In this document: piece by piece, positions 43,100 through 54,038 of the stretch
Layout of the letters: each line of letters begins with the position of its first letter
Position numbering within the stretch: position 1 is the stretch's first letter
Position numbers and translations under genes: made by a program
Notes under the pieces: generated by a model
What the model saw: the letters and a program-made list of their open reading frames with translations, nothing else
Database searches by the model: none
What the model was told of the DNA's origin: nothing
From: Nephrocerus scutellatus
Taxonomy: Eukaryota; Arthropoda; Insecta; Diptera; Pipunculidae
Assembly (NCBI GenBank): GCA_947095585.1
Contig: OX352763.1
Location: 69,019,024-69,083,023 of the forward strand
DNA length: 64,000 bases
Direction: 5' to 3'

Positions 43100-44238
43100 G
43101 TATTTATAGTATAGTATCTGTTGGTTGTTTCTTTGCTGAGTTCGCTTTGACTTTCATAATTGCTACACTACTAATTGAATTGAATTAAAAGGTTTAAACT
43201 CGGAAATGATTCTATAACAACATAAACTGTAGCTTTAAAATCTAGATATACACTTTAATTTAAGTTAAATGTACATTCCTTAAAAAAAACAACCCATACA
43301 AAATAAAATTTTTCATGTAAATTTAATAGAAAATGGGTATGTGTTAAAATTTGAAGAAAATTGAGCTAATTTTTAAAAAATTTATATGGGCACCCCTCGG
43401 ACCTCAGGGCCTCACTCCAAAAACTTTAAGAAAACTTTGTCCATCGGAGATACAAAATTTTAAAAAAATCTGGTTGTTTTTTAAAAATTTTTTTTTGCAA
43501 AAAGTGTTGCCCATCGGAGATACACACGTATATAAAATTTAAATAAAATCGGGTTAATTTTTTAAAAAAAAATTTTGGGGCCCCACGAACCCGGGGCCGG
43601 GGTCTTCAAATTTTTTATAAAAAGTGTTGTCTATCGGATATAATTTTAAGAAAATCGGTTAAATTTTTTAAAATATTTGTATGGGAGCCCCCATTAATTA
43701 ATGACGCAATTGTGTACCACAGTATTACCGACTCGTCTTGCAGCGATCGGTATCGCTGACGAACCGCTGCAAATGTGTGTTGTGAATAAAGTTTACGATT
43801 ACTGTTTATTCGCTGCAACATTATGAGATGATTCGATGTATACTGCAAATGTTAAAACTTTAGCCGCCCATCAACGCGTATTGGACGTTTATCGTCCTGA
43901 AAGGCATCCAGTGATTACCCGACCCGTGTTAGACATATTTTTTCCATAGTTACCAAACGCACAAGCAACAAGCTTCACAAATGACATATTACCACGGCGT
44001 TTAGTCCTGATACGATTCGCAACAGAAACATCTATGTCCTTTATTGGTGTATTAATCCAGTGGAGCACGATGGTTTTATCACTCCAAAAATAGAATCCAT
44101 CAACCGAATAATAATAACTTTCTTATATTTTGCAGCACATAACTCAAGTCGCGGGAATGTTTTACCTTTAGGTACAACCACCCTTGACTTGGAGCACACT
44201 AGTCGACAAATTATTTTATTATTGCATTTACTACGCAC
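43100..44238. repeat. Left copy of a tandem duplication (partner 44242-46128)
   Basis: Starts GTATTTATAGTATAGTATCT as does 44242, and ends with TTATTGCATTTACTACGCAC as does about 46127. It contains repeat family B and, from 43684, a BEL-3 pol fragment on the minus strand. About 640 bp present in the right copy (about 44937-45577) is missing here. The junction is at a C-run (GGAGCCCCCATTAATT against GATCCCCCATTAATT). Confidence 0.88.
43684..44238 (-). pseudogene. BEL-3 pol fragment, duplicated copy (RNase H region)
   Basis: A minus-strand frame at 44041-44238 carries LVCSKSRVVVPKGKTFPRLELCAA, the RNase H landmark of BEL/Pao. It matches 45929-46128 nearly base for base. It is part of the tandem duplication and has no separate function. 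Confidence 0.85.
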
Positions 44239-44241
44239 TAC

Positions 44242-46128
44242 GTATTTATAGTATAGTATCTGTTGGTTGTTTCTTTGCTGAGTTCGCTTTGACTTTCATA
44301 ATTGCTACACTACTAATTGAATTGAATTAAAAGGTTTAAACTCGGAAATGATTCTATAACAACATAAACTGTAGCTTTAAAATATAGATATACACTTTAA
44401 TTTATGTTAAATGTACATTCCTTAAAAAAAACAACCCATACAAAATAAAATTGTTCATGTAAATTTAATAGAAAATGGGTATGTGTTAAAATTTGAAGAA
44501 AATCGAGCTAATTTTTAAAAAATTTATATGGGCACCCCTCGGACCTCAGGGCCTCACTCCAAAAACTTTACAAAAACTTTGTCCATCGGAGATACAAAAT
44601 TTTAAAAAAATCGGGTTGTTTTTTAAAAAAAAATTTTTGCAAAAAGTGTTGCCCATCGGAGATACACACGTATATAATTTAAATAAAATCGGGTTATTTT
44701 TTTAAAAAAAAATTTTGGGGCCCGGGGTCTCCAAATTTTTTACAAAAAGTGTTTTTCATCGGAGATACATACGTATATAAAATTTAAAGAAAATCGGGTT
44801 AATTTTTTTAAAAAAAGTTATGCGGCCCCACGAACCCGGGGCCGGGGTCTCCAAATTTTTTATAAAAAGTGTTGTCTATCGGATATAATTTTAAGAAAAT
44901 CGGTTAAATTTTTTAAAATATTTGTATGGGAGCCCTCCGACCCCTAGGTCCGAGGGGCCTGAAATTTTAATAGAAAGTATTGTCACCGGAAATATACATG
45001 TGTGCAAAATGTGTTCAATAAAATCGGGCTATGGGAAGTGGGTTAAAAATTGATCGCAAGATTCCATGACACACAAATCCACACACATATCCACATACAA
45101 ACCCACGGGCACGCGAAGTTAATATAGAGAATTTAATAAAATATCTCAAGCCATTCGTATGAAATTCGATATGTAGGACTTCGCATCGACTATAAGAATT
45201 GTTCCTATGGAAATTCTGGGATCTGGCCAATAGGGTCTAAAATTATGTGGACCAAGCACTTTATCAAGCGATTCGTATGAAATTCGGTATGTAGGACTAA
45301 AATGCGACCATAAGAATTGTTCCTATGGAAATTCCGGGATAGGGGCAATAGTGTCTGGAATTTCGGGAACTATGCAATTTCTCAAGTGATTCGTATGAAA
45401 TTCGGTATGTAGGACTAAGGACTGTAAAACTTCTCATGGAAACAAACGAAAAACGCCAAATATACTTTCGTAGGAACCTTCCCTCGTGTATTGTAATACA
45501 CGTAAATTGGGCCACAATAATCAACTCCTGTGACATGAAATGGATATGCCACTTTGACTCGGTCCATAGGACGATCCCCCATTAATTAATGACGCAATTG
45601 TGTACCACAGTATTACCGACTCGTCTTGCAGCGATCGGTATCGCTGACGAACCGCTGCAAATGTGTGTTGTGAATAAAGTTTACGATTATTGTTTATTCG
45701 CTGCAACATTATGAGATGATTCGATGTATACTGCAAATGTTAAAACTTAAGCCGCCCATCAACGCGTATTGGACGTTTATCGTCCTGAAAGGCATCCAGT
45801 GATTACCCGACCCGTGTTAGACATATTTTTTCCATAGTTACCAAACGCACAAGCAACAAGCTTCACAAATGACATATTACCACGGCGTTTAGTCCTGATA
45901 CGATTCGCAACAGAAACATCTATGTCCTTTATTGGTGTATTAATCCAGTGGAGCACGATGGTTTTATCACTCCAAAAATAGAATCCATCAACCGAATAAT
46001 AATAACTTTCTTATATTTTGCAGCACATAACTCAAGTCGCGGGAATGTTTTACCTTTAGGTACAACCACCCTTGACTTGGAGCACACTAGTCGACAAATT
46101 ATTTTATTATTGCATTTACTACGCACAT
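44242..46128. repeat. Right copy of the tandem duplication
   Basis: The fuller copy: family B units, family A units (45130-45430), then BEL-3 integrase and RNase H. BEL-3 coding continues past its right end (46129 onwards), so this is the original arrangement and 43100-44238 the derived one. Confidence 0.85.
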
Positions 46129-46358
46129 AAATACATCCGCCAAAGGCCTTCTCGCTAGCATCGGCAAACCAATGCAACTGCACCTCCTTAAGATACGAAC
46201 AACCGTCAAACACATGCCGAGGAACTTTCAACTGGTTCAACTCTGAGAGCGCGTTTCTGTATGTTAACCATTATCCATCCCAACCATTCTTTAATGACCA
46301 CAATTGCTGCATAAACATCTTGGCTAAGACGACGACAGGAGCTATCTAACCCAAACGG
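45425..46358 (-). pseudogene. BEL-3 pol: connection region, RNase H and integrase start
   Basis: The minus strand reads, from right to left, IAPVVVLAKMFMQQLW (about 46270-46350), LHWFADASEKAFGGCIYVRSKC (about 46125-46190), KTFPRLELCAA, and at 45440-45580 the integrase core start DRVKVAYPFHVTGVDYCGPIYV with the first catalytic aspartate. Integrase is cut at about 45425, where family A repeats begin. The rest of integrase and the 3' LTR are not seen. A solo LTR at 46359-46862 separates this piece from the RT part. Several frame changes occur. Confidence 0.82.
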
Positions 46359-46862
46359 TGTAATAAGATTGTATTATTCAAAATGTTTAGTAAACTTAAC
46401 AAAGTGAAGTGTGATTGCTGTTAGGATTCTTCGCTGTTTGGATGAGTGCGAGCGAAGTATATTAAGTAAGAAGAAGTGTGTTCTTCGATGTTTGACTAAT
46501 GATTCTCTCTGCCTTTATAATTCTCTTTTATACTTTTTCTTACAGCTAAAACATACAGAAATATTTTTACATAACATAGCAATGTGTATCGATATCTATG
46601 CACTTGACATACTTCTATGTGCTCGTCATCGGTGCGTTTGTAACTTGTTAGACTAATGATTACATAATATTTGCAAATGCCCTACATTGCTGTGTGAATC
46701 ATATCGTCGCCTGTGAGCTCTTTGTGTGGTTATTTACCGACCACTTACGATTTGTTTATTTAGGCGACTTATGCAATAATTTATGCGTTTCTTGTTTTGG
46801 TTGATTTTCTAATTCTAGGTATTGTGTTGTGTTGGATGGTGTGTATGCGCTATTACACTACA
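46359..46862. mobile_element. Solo LTR (504 bp) inserted in BEL-3, TSD ACGG
   Basis: Begins TGTAATAAG and ends ATTACACTACA (TG...CA). It is flanked by ACGG at 46355-46358 and 46863-46866. Removing it rejoins the BEL-3 motifs VAKIFN and LGxIAPVV. It is related to the block at 34918-35432. Orientation is not determined. Confidence 0.85.
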
Positions 46863-48025
46863 ACGGTTAAATATTTTTGCCACATCTGAAATGACAGTGC
46901 GCTTCGTTAATTTATTCGAGAAATTTTCCGGTTGCACTTTAGTTTTAAAGCAATCAACATCGGGACACCAAAAAAGAGCCACAACTTTCATCATTTGATC
47001 CTCGTTTACACTGCAAATTTTTTCACTATCCGCCTCAGATATACTCTGCAATAGTTCTTTGCTATATGTGCCCCATTTTCTAGACGCATACCCTCGCTAG
47101 AAAGAACTGATATGATTTGCGATTTAATTATAGCTAATCCGTCTATGGAATTTGAAATCGTTAGTATATTATCCTCATAGCAGTCTTTGGCGATGCGCTC
47201 GGTAGCATTAGGAAACTCATACTGGTATTGTACAACCAATTCTTGTAGGCATCTGTTGCCATGTACGATGCCAGACCCAAACCGTAGGTAACCGTGTTTA
47301 ACTGATAGGTTCGAACTGGATAGTTGGAAATAAATCTCCAATGTATACACTGATAGCGGCGGTCTTCGTGGTGCACTAGGAATTGCCGATACATTTTAAC
47401 GACATCGCTTCGAATCACTGGCCCAACCATTAGTATTTGATTTAACGATATTCAACTGGATTTGGTGGAGGTTGAATCAGAATTACTCGTTACGATAATG
47501 AGTTATAAGAAAGTGCTGCTCGCACGGATTTTCTTCCTTCGTAGTCGGCGGCGGCTGGAAAATGTGTTCGTCCAAGTTCCAGAAACGCTCGAGTTTCTGA
47601 TCTTAGACCCCAATAGCACAAACTGAACTCTCCTTCCTACCTTCCGCCAACGTACACCTGCCAGCCACAATCCATCCGTATTTTGCAACATGATTCCATT
47701 TCCCAGCTGCAAGTGACCATTCAAATTGATATCGTAAACTAGATCATTTCCGATTAATAAATCAATAGATCGCGGCTCATGGTATACCGGATCCGCTAAC
47801 TTTAATCAATGTGATGGATGAACATCCACATCTGCTGTAAAGTTTCCAATTCTGGATTGAACGTGTATTGTGATGGCTTCGTGGAATTACCTCCGATTCC
47901 ATTATTGCATAATTGCTTTTTTGTTAATGGTAAACCCAGCTTGGACGACAGTGTTTTCGAAATAAAATTTAACTCAAACATAAACATATGGCTTCTGGAT
48001 TTAATAAATGCTGAAATATCTTGAA
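46863..48025 (-). pseudogene. BEL-3 protease and RT remnant
   Basis: Minus-strand frames: LNFISKTLSSKLGLPL and CNNGIGG (47802-48041, protease end); RSIDLLIGNDLVYDI and LWLAGV (47503-47790); MVGPVIRSDVVKMYRQFLVH and YQLNTVTYGLGLASYMAT (47161-47430, RT); VALFWCPDVDCF and NKLTKRTVISDVAKIFN (46815-47051). Compared with the family, about 20 residues are missing between MVGPVI and DVVKMYR, and much of the RT entry region is absent. YVDD is not seen clearly. At its right end (48012-48025) lies the target duplication of an RTE-like LINE; a matching gag piece is found beyond that insertion at 62901-63050. Confidence 0.82.
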
Positions 48026-48830
48026 CGTACCGAGGTGCCAACGTCGACTCGGACCACTATCTTGTTGGTATGGTGCTCCGAGCGCGGATTGCATCATCAC
48101 GGAAGACTGCATCATCACGGAAGACTGCATCAGCGAATCAGATTCGAGTCAACACGGCTGCCCTTCGCAATGAAGAGACCAGAAACAACTACGGTCGAGC
48201 GATAGGACTCGCCCTAAATGCAGGGAGAGTAAGTCCTGGGGCTGAGATGTCGGGTGTAGAAGAGAAATGGCCACGCCTTAAAAATACTGTCATTAGTACT
48301 GCGACTGGTTCGATGACGAATGTAAGCTAGCGACTGAACGAAGAATGTTGCGTACCGAGCAATGCAACAATCTCATAGAACGCGGGCACGCAAAGATGAA
48401 TATAAAGAGCTCAGAAGATATGAAAAAACAGTTCACCGGCGAAAGAAAGCAGCCTGGGAGAAGAATCTCGTCCGTAAACTGGAGCAGTACAGAAAGCAAG
48501 GACCGCACCAGGCGCGGAAGTTCTACCAAAGGGTCCGCGGTATGACGCAATATACACCGCGTTGCACATACTGCAAGGAAAAAGAGGTTAATCTGATCGC
48601 CGATCTTATAGGCAACTTAGAGCGATCGGAAGAGCACTTTCATGAGTTGCTAAATAGCCAGCTAACTGAGGAATTGGAGGCTCCAGCAATGACCGAAGAT
48701 CATACCATGCTGCCGCCACCAAGCATAGACGAAGTTAGCGGAGCGATAAATCGGCTCAAAAATAATAAGGCCCCGGGATCTGATGGGATCCCAGCGGAAC
48801 TGATAAAAATAGGAGGCTCCACATTGTTGT
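48026..48830 (+). pseudogene. RTE-like LINE, piece 1: endonuclease end, linker, RT start
   Basis: It begins directly after the 14-nt target duplication with YRGANVDSDHYLVGMVL (the SDH motif of the endonuclease, about 48029-48080), so it is 5' truncated. The linker follows (RVNTAALRNEETRNNY; 48362-48847 frame, VHRRKKAAWEKNLV, ERSEEHFHELLN). RT entry reads KNNKAPGSDGIPAELIKIGG and stops at about 48830. Between this and piece 2 roughly 70 residues are missing. Frame changes are seen at about 48340-48360. Interrupted by a gag-protease Ty3 element. Confidence 0.85.
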
Positions 48831-48849
48831 TGTTGATTTTTTGTTGATT

Positions 48850-49148
48850 GAGAATTCTTACTAATGTTTTATAATTATTTTATTATAAGTATTGTTCATT
48901 ATTAAATTTCTAGTATTAATCGGGTGGCAAACCTTTTCCCAGAAAAAAATAATTTAATTGGTTCGACCGCCGGATTGAACCCCGCACCCACTTTATACCG
49001 GCCGAGTACACTCGCATGGTGCCAATGGGATATATAGACAAAGTTGGTTGGTTATGCACTATGTATCGAGTGACTGCGTGTTTTTGTATGGTGAGTGTTA
49101 TTAGACATATGGTTTGTAGCGAAGTAGATTTTACTCGACTTCGTTACA
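48850..49148 (-). repeat. 3' LTR of the gag-protease element, truncated and carrying a ~130 bp insertion
   Basis: 48850-48960 matches 53119-53229, and 49100-49148 matches 53228-53275. Between them about 130 bp absent from the 5' LTR (48963-49095) contains a tRNA-like B box. The part corresponding to 52809-53118 is missing. Confidence 0.82.
48963..49095 (-). repeat. Short insertion with tRNA-like B box
   Basis: On the minus strand it contains TTGGCACCATGCGAG (weak A-box-like) and GGGGTTCAATCC (B-box-like, about 48978-48989). It is present in one LTR only. It could be a small SINE or a tRNA pseudogene; no cloverleaf can be drawn confidently. Confidence 0.35.
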
Positions 49149-49738
49149 TTCCCCCCTTACTTCGAGGTGGCAAGAAATTGTAAGACACACTTATAGGCTA
49201 GGAAAATTTTTTTTTATTACAGGTTAGATAAGAACTAATTAATAACTAATGCAAGATTTCTCAGGTATTTATGAAAATGTTTATATATAAGAAAAATCCT
49301 CTCGTATGGTGTGGTGCACTGTATTTTTTCTTATTTCTTACTGCATGGTGTAAGACCTTTATTGCCTCGTGCCAACACCGATACGAGTTACAAAAATAAA
49401 TTTTATATAAAAAAATTGTGTGGGTTTGTTTGTTTTTTTTTCTTTCTTGTTTTTTTTCCCCATTTTTTTTGTTTAGTCATAAGCTTAAGTATAAGAATAA
49501 AGGTAATAATTCATTTTTTCCAATTTTTGTTTTGTGTGTTTTTTTGTTTATATAAATTTTTTTATATATAAGTTTTTGTTTTGTTTTATTTTTTTATATA
49601 TATATATATTTATTTTTTGTTTTCTTTCATAATAAAAATTTTTTTTTTGTTTTGTTTTATTTTATATATTTTTTTTTTGTTTTGTTTTATTTTATATATT
49701 TTTTTTTTGTTTTTTTTTTTTTTTTGACTGGATGCTGG
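49149..49738 (-). other. T-rich non-coding 3' region of the gag-protease element
   Basis: Long T runs with TTTTGTTTTATTTTATATAT repeats (49550-49735). No pol-derived coding text is recognisable on either strand, so pol is missing and not merely decayed in place. The polypurine tract is the complement of 49149-49162. Confidence 0.75.
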
Positions 49739-51694
49739 TCATGTTGTTTCCTGCGCATTTAAGTGTAATGGTGTGGTCTGGTGCTTGGTGCGCGAAGATC
49801 CTTCCGATGGGTCCTGGCATTCGGGATTTTGTTCTGGTTGTTGGGACCAAGATGTTGGTTGTTCTTCGGACAAAAGACTTTGAATAACTGGTTTGCCACG
49901 TTTGTTTCGAGCTGCTATCGTCTCTTTTCCACGGTTGATGGTAAATCCAAATCTTGATAGGAAGAGTTCTGGTATATATACAAACTCATGAGTAACTGTA
50001 CGACCCTCCCAGGTTAGTTTCGTCATGTATGCATAGCGGGCGGTAATAGTAGCTTTGTCGGCTAGGGCGAAAGTCATGGCTATCGGTCGGACTGGTACAC
50101 GGTTTGCTTTACAGATCTGCTGTATGGTTTTACCGATGCATGATCTTCCTGCCCCGGTGTCGACGACTGCATCGTATTGGTGATTATAGAATTTGATGGG
50201 TAGTGTGTATGAAGCGTGGCTGAGGATAGTCGGAGCGGGGGCGTCTAATGCCTCACAAGATTGGACGGCCCGCTGACATTTCCCGGCCTGCATTGGAAGT
50301 GGCTCATATGCGCTGGTCGGTGTTGCGCTACTGGTGTGTGACGGGTGTGGATATATTGTATTTTTGGTAGAGATCTGGTGTGTGACGGGTATTAATGTGT
50401 TACATCGTTGGCCACTGGTTGATATGAAGATGTGACATTTCTGGTGTGTGACTGGTGAGGATATGTTACATCGTTGGCCACAGGTTGATATCAAGATGTG
50501 ACATTTCTGGTGTGTGACTGATGCGGATATGTTATATCGTTGGCCACAGGCTGATATGAAGATGTCATGTCTCTGCTGTGTGACTGATGCGGATATATTA
50601 CATTGTTGGCCACTAGGTCTGGTGGCAAAATTGGTCGAGCGGACTGGATAGGCAGGTGGTATGGAGTGGCTACGGGTTGAGACGCTGGCTGGCTGTGTTG
50701 TACTGGACATATTTTGTCGAAACGGTGGTGCGGTATGACGGAACGGTGGGACGGTAGGGCGTAGTGGCAATGGTCGATTTTGTGTCTGAGTGGGTCGTGA
50801 TGGATGTTGTTCTGCCACTAAGCACTCGAAATCCTCAATTAATGTGGTTAGTTCGGACAAGGTGTTGAACTCTCTTCGCTTTATATAGTGCCGGTAGTCG
50901 GGCCGCAAGTTGTCGTAAATCCGATCGAGCTTTTCTTCGGCTGTCATTGTGGTATGCCATCGCATCAGGGCTTGAATTGATGTTAGAAATTCCTCGCCCT
51001 TTTCTCGATTGTTCTGCGTACGACTACGAATGCGATCGATTAGTTGGGTTTAGAACCGTGGTGGTAAGAAAAAGCGGCGTAATTCCTCGCTGAATGCTTT
51101 CCAGGTACCTAGCAACTCTTTGCTATTCCAGTACCACACCAGCGCGCTCCCTTTCAACAGATCGGGAAGTGTACGGATAATGCGGTCGAGAGGTATTTGG
51201 TAGCATTCGGCCAACTCTTCGACGCGTTCCAAAAATTCCAGGGGATTATTCGTACCGCCGTCGTACCTCACATTCTATTTCCGTACCTTATCCATTATGT
51301 CCGCGTCTGACAATCGGTATGCGAATGGTTGCGAAGTACTTGTATTTACCATTTGTGAGGTACTTGCATCTAGTCCTGGGTAGATCATTGACGATGCCAC
51401 GTAAATTCTGCTAGTCGGATTTGGTACACGCAAGTCCTCACTGGTTTCGCGTTTCTTTTGTAAAGTACTCGCATCTACTTGTGGGTGGATAATTGCTGGT
51501 ATTTCGGTTCCTTTTCTGGTCGGGGTCAGCTCTTCGCCTGGTTTCATTCTTTTGACTTCTGTGCTCAACATTTTGCGAAGCTTGTCGACAGTGCCCGTTG
51601 AATCGATACCATGACGCTCCAACTCACTAACCAATTCCTCATTGCGGAGAGAGTACACCGCAGAGGCGTTAAGTTCGGGCTCTAGCGTAGCCAT
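49739..51694 (-). pseudogene. Gag-protease polyprotein with SAP-like start and peptide repeats
   Basis: Start at 51694 (MATLEPEL). Residues 15-45 (LRNEELVSELERHGIDSTGT and following) match a SAP motif. The Gag core begins at MDKVRK, meets a stop (TAG near 51272-51274), continues NVRYDGGTNNPLEFLERVEEL and LVWYWNS, then meets a second stop (TAA near 51048-51050) before TQLIDRIRSR. The frame from 50965 holds the Gag end. About four ~20-residue repeats follow (SVTHQKCHIxIS.CGQRCN, 50330-50620) in place of zinc knuckles. The aspartic protease has DTGAGRSCIG (about 50140-50175) and FVYIPELFLSRFG. The frame ends at 49739. Only two in-frame stops break it. Confidence 0.85.
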
Positions 51695-52786
51695 TTATTA
51701 AGTAGATTTCCTAATTTTCTGATTTTGGATACTCCCCGGTTGGTGTCCAGACTTTGTTCAGTGGTGACGCATTCACCAATAAATAGCTACAAATCTACTT
51801 TCTGTTGCCTGGTGGGTGTCTCGGCTAAATAGTTGTCTGCTCTGGTTTATATATATATATGCTTAAATAAATTCCGGTCGGACGGTGATACGACTATTCT
51901 AGTCGTCTGGTGTATATCTTCTATATATATATATAAAAATGGATCGTGGTTTATTCGGATGCTGAAAACGGCTGGACCAAATTGGATACTTCCTTCTGCG
52001 AGTTTGTTCGTAATTGCTACGCGAAGGTTTCTGAGTTTGTTCAGCCCCGCTAAGTGGCGCTGGTATCGTTTTTTCCCTGAAAATTCTTATTTATGGAACG
52101 ATTTGGCTCAAATTTACATCATATAATATTTCAATAAAAAGAAAGTCGTTGACAAAATTTGGACCCGATAGGTGGCGCTGGTGTCGTTTTTTTCCGAAAA
52201 TTCTTATTTATGGAACGATTTGGCTCAAATTCACACCATATAATATTTAAATAAAAAGAAAGTCGTTGGCAAAATTTGGACCCGATAGGTGGCGCTGGTG
52301 TCGTTTTTTTCCCCCGAAAATTCTTATGGAACGATTTGGCTCAAATTCACACCATATAATACTTAAATAAAAAGAAATTCGTTGACAAAATTTAGACCCG
52401 ATAGGTGGTGCTGGGGTGGAAAATGTAGTTTTCCCTGTATATAATCTTCATATAAAGAATATTCGAACAAGTGTACATTTTTTGCCTGTATAAGTGTCGA
52501 TTCTATGGTTTTTTGGATTGGTGAGTTGGTTAGTTATTGGGGTGTAAGTGGGTATGGCGTCATTGGGCGGGGGTCAGTGGGATGGGGCAGCCGGGAAACG
52601 CGGGTGTAAGTGGGCGTGGCGTCAGTGGGCGGGTAGGAAAGCGCCCGGGAACAGCTAGTATAGATATATATATGCTTAAATAAATTCCGGTCGGATGGTG
52701 ATACGACTATTCTAGTCGTCAGGTGTATAAAGGTATATATATGCTTAAATAAATACCGGTCGGACGGTGATACAACTATTCTCGTC
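51695..52786 (-). repeat. Repeat-rich leader of the gag-protease element
   Basis: Three ~117 bp repeats with GACCCGATAGGTGGCGCTGG and GGAACGATTTGGCTCAAATT (about 52040-52420). Three copies of TATGCTTAAATAAAT(T/A)CCGGTCGGA with ACTATTCT(A/C)GTCGT at about 51858, 52671 and 52741. It lies between primer site and Gag, as in BEL-2 and the errantivirus. Confidence 0.85.
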
Positions 52787-52804
52787 GTCCCTGCTCGGGC
52801 GCCA
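52787..52804 (-). promoter_or_regulatory. Primer binding site of the gag-protease element (tRNA-Lys-like)
   Basis: TGGCGCCCGAGCAGGGAC on the minus strand, four bases after the 5' LTR end. Identical over 18 nt to the BEL-2 site. Confidence 0.85.
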
Positions 52805-52808
52805 AATT

Positions 52809-53275
52809 TGTAATAGTCTTTACTCGGGTGACGCTCGCCGGTCACCCAGGGCTCATTCTCCTTCTACTCTTCCATACAAATTAAAAGATTTCTTCGTTTG
52901 GTGTTCATTATAATAAGTTTTCTTTTATTTCTTATAATATTCGGTTCTTACTTAATGATATTATGCTTATAACACGCATTGTGTTCTACTCTTATTTTGT
53001 TATGTTATCTTAGCCTATAAGTATAATAAGTGTGTATACGTATAATTAGTTGTATTTCCTATGAATTTTATTGCCACCCTTTTGGAAAAATAGTAGATTT
53101 TTCCTATATTGCTATATATGAGAATTCTTACTAATGTTTTATACTTATTTTATTATAAGTATTGTTCATTATTAAATTTCTACTATTAATCGGGTGGCAA
53201 ACCTTTTCCCAGAAAAAAATAATATGGTTTAATATATGGTTTGTGGCGAAGTAGATTTTACTCGACTTCGTTACA
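52809..53275 (-). repeat. 5' LTR of the gag-protease element
   Basis: 467 bp, TGTAACGAAGTCG...GACTATTACA on the minus strand. Its terminal region (CCTGGGTGACCGGCGAGCGTC) resembles the Gypsy LTR end (CCCTGGACGCCGGCGAGCGT). Confidence 0.88.
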
Positions 53276-53583
53276 ACAGGATAGCCACATACGCTAAAGT
53301 CATCATTGGTCCATACCAGTTGGCTTTATCCCAGGCAAATCAACAACTGATCAGATTTACACCCTAAGGCAGGTGATGGAAAAATGTCTAGAGTTTCAAA
53401 ACTCACATACACCATTTTATAGACTTTAAAGCCGCCTATGATAGCATAGCCAGAGTAGAACTTTATAAAGCCATGAGAGAATTCGGCATCCCAAATAAAC
53501 TGACACGACTATGTAGGTTGACCATGACCAATGTTATAAGCCAAGTAAAAATATCCGGATCACTATCAAGCCCATTCAACATC
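53276..53583 (+). pseudogene. RTE-like LINE, piece 2: RT fingers and palm
   Basis: It resumes after the gag-protease element with VGPYQ-like text, GFIPGKSTTDQIYTLRQVMEK, FIDFKAAYDS (motif A aspartate) and REFGIPNKLTRLCRLTMTN. It ends SSPFN at the AACATC duplication (53578-53583), where the jockey-like LINE entered. One frameshift lies near 53410. It continues exactly in piece 3 at 62283. Confidence 0.87.
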
Positions 53584-54016
53584 TTGAATTGTAAGAAAAA
53601 AACCATGTCTATACCATCGGTCATGACTTATGCAGCGTCTTCTTCGGATTCAATGGAAACTATTTATGATTTCTTTGCCTCTTTCTTTCAAAAGAATTTC
53701 AATCATGATATCGTCTATGATGGTGATGTAAGATAAAATTTTATACAACCATTTTGTGATATAAATATTATCGACATCTCTCAGAAAGATGTTGCTGATT
53801 GTATAAAAAAATTGGAGCCAAGCTTTAAAACTGATGGTCAATTTATTTGCAACTCTTTTCTGAAGTACTGCTGCCAAAATTTAGTTCATGCTTTATCTTA
53901 TATGTTTAATGAGTCACTGAGGACGGGTCTGTTTCTTTCCTGTTGGAAAACAAGCTCTATTTCACCCATTCATAAGAATAGATCCAAAACGGTTGTGGAA
54001 AATTACAGACCTATTT
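53584..54016 (+). pseudogene. Jockey-like LINE, 5' part (pre-RT and RT start)
   Basis: The LINE starts within its coding region, so it is 5' truncated. It reads METIYDFFASFFQKNF, then (53812-54042) FKTDGQFICNSFLKYCCQNL, LRTGLFLSCWKTSSISPIHK and VENYRPI, typical RT-entry text of jockey-group LINEs. There is a stop at about 53734. At 54016 it is cut by the tail of a minus-strand LINE, and resumes at 60947 with LFEAIIKDKLF. Confidence 0.82.
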
Positions 54017-54038
54017 GTTGTTGTTGTAGTAGCAACTA

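Larger units (their letters stand above)
48850..53275 (-). mobile_element. Ty3/Gypsy element carrying gag and protease but no RT, RNase H or integrase
   Basis: The 5' LTR is 52809-53275 and a truncated 3' LTR is 48850-49148. A tRNA-Lys-like primer site lies four bases inside the 5' LTR, and a G-rich polypurine tract precedes the 3' LTR. Internal sequence holds Gag and protease (49739-51694), then ~590 bp of T-rich non-coding sequence directly up to the polypurine tract. LTR start (TGTAACGAAGTCG), primer and polypurine tract resemble the plus-strand Gypsy element, which could have supplied Pol in trans. Its 3' LTR end and flanking LINE sequence are lost, so no target duplication can be read. 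Confidence 0.85.

Noticed and set aside
49311..49571. 86-residue plus-strand frame rich in phenylalanine
   Set aside because: It comes from T-rich low-complexity sequence in the 3' non-coding region of the gag-protease element.
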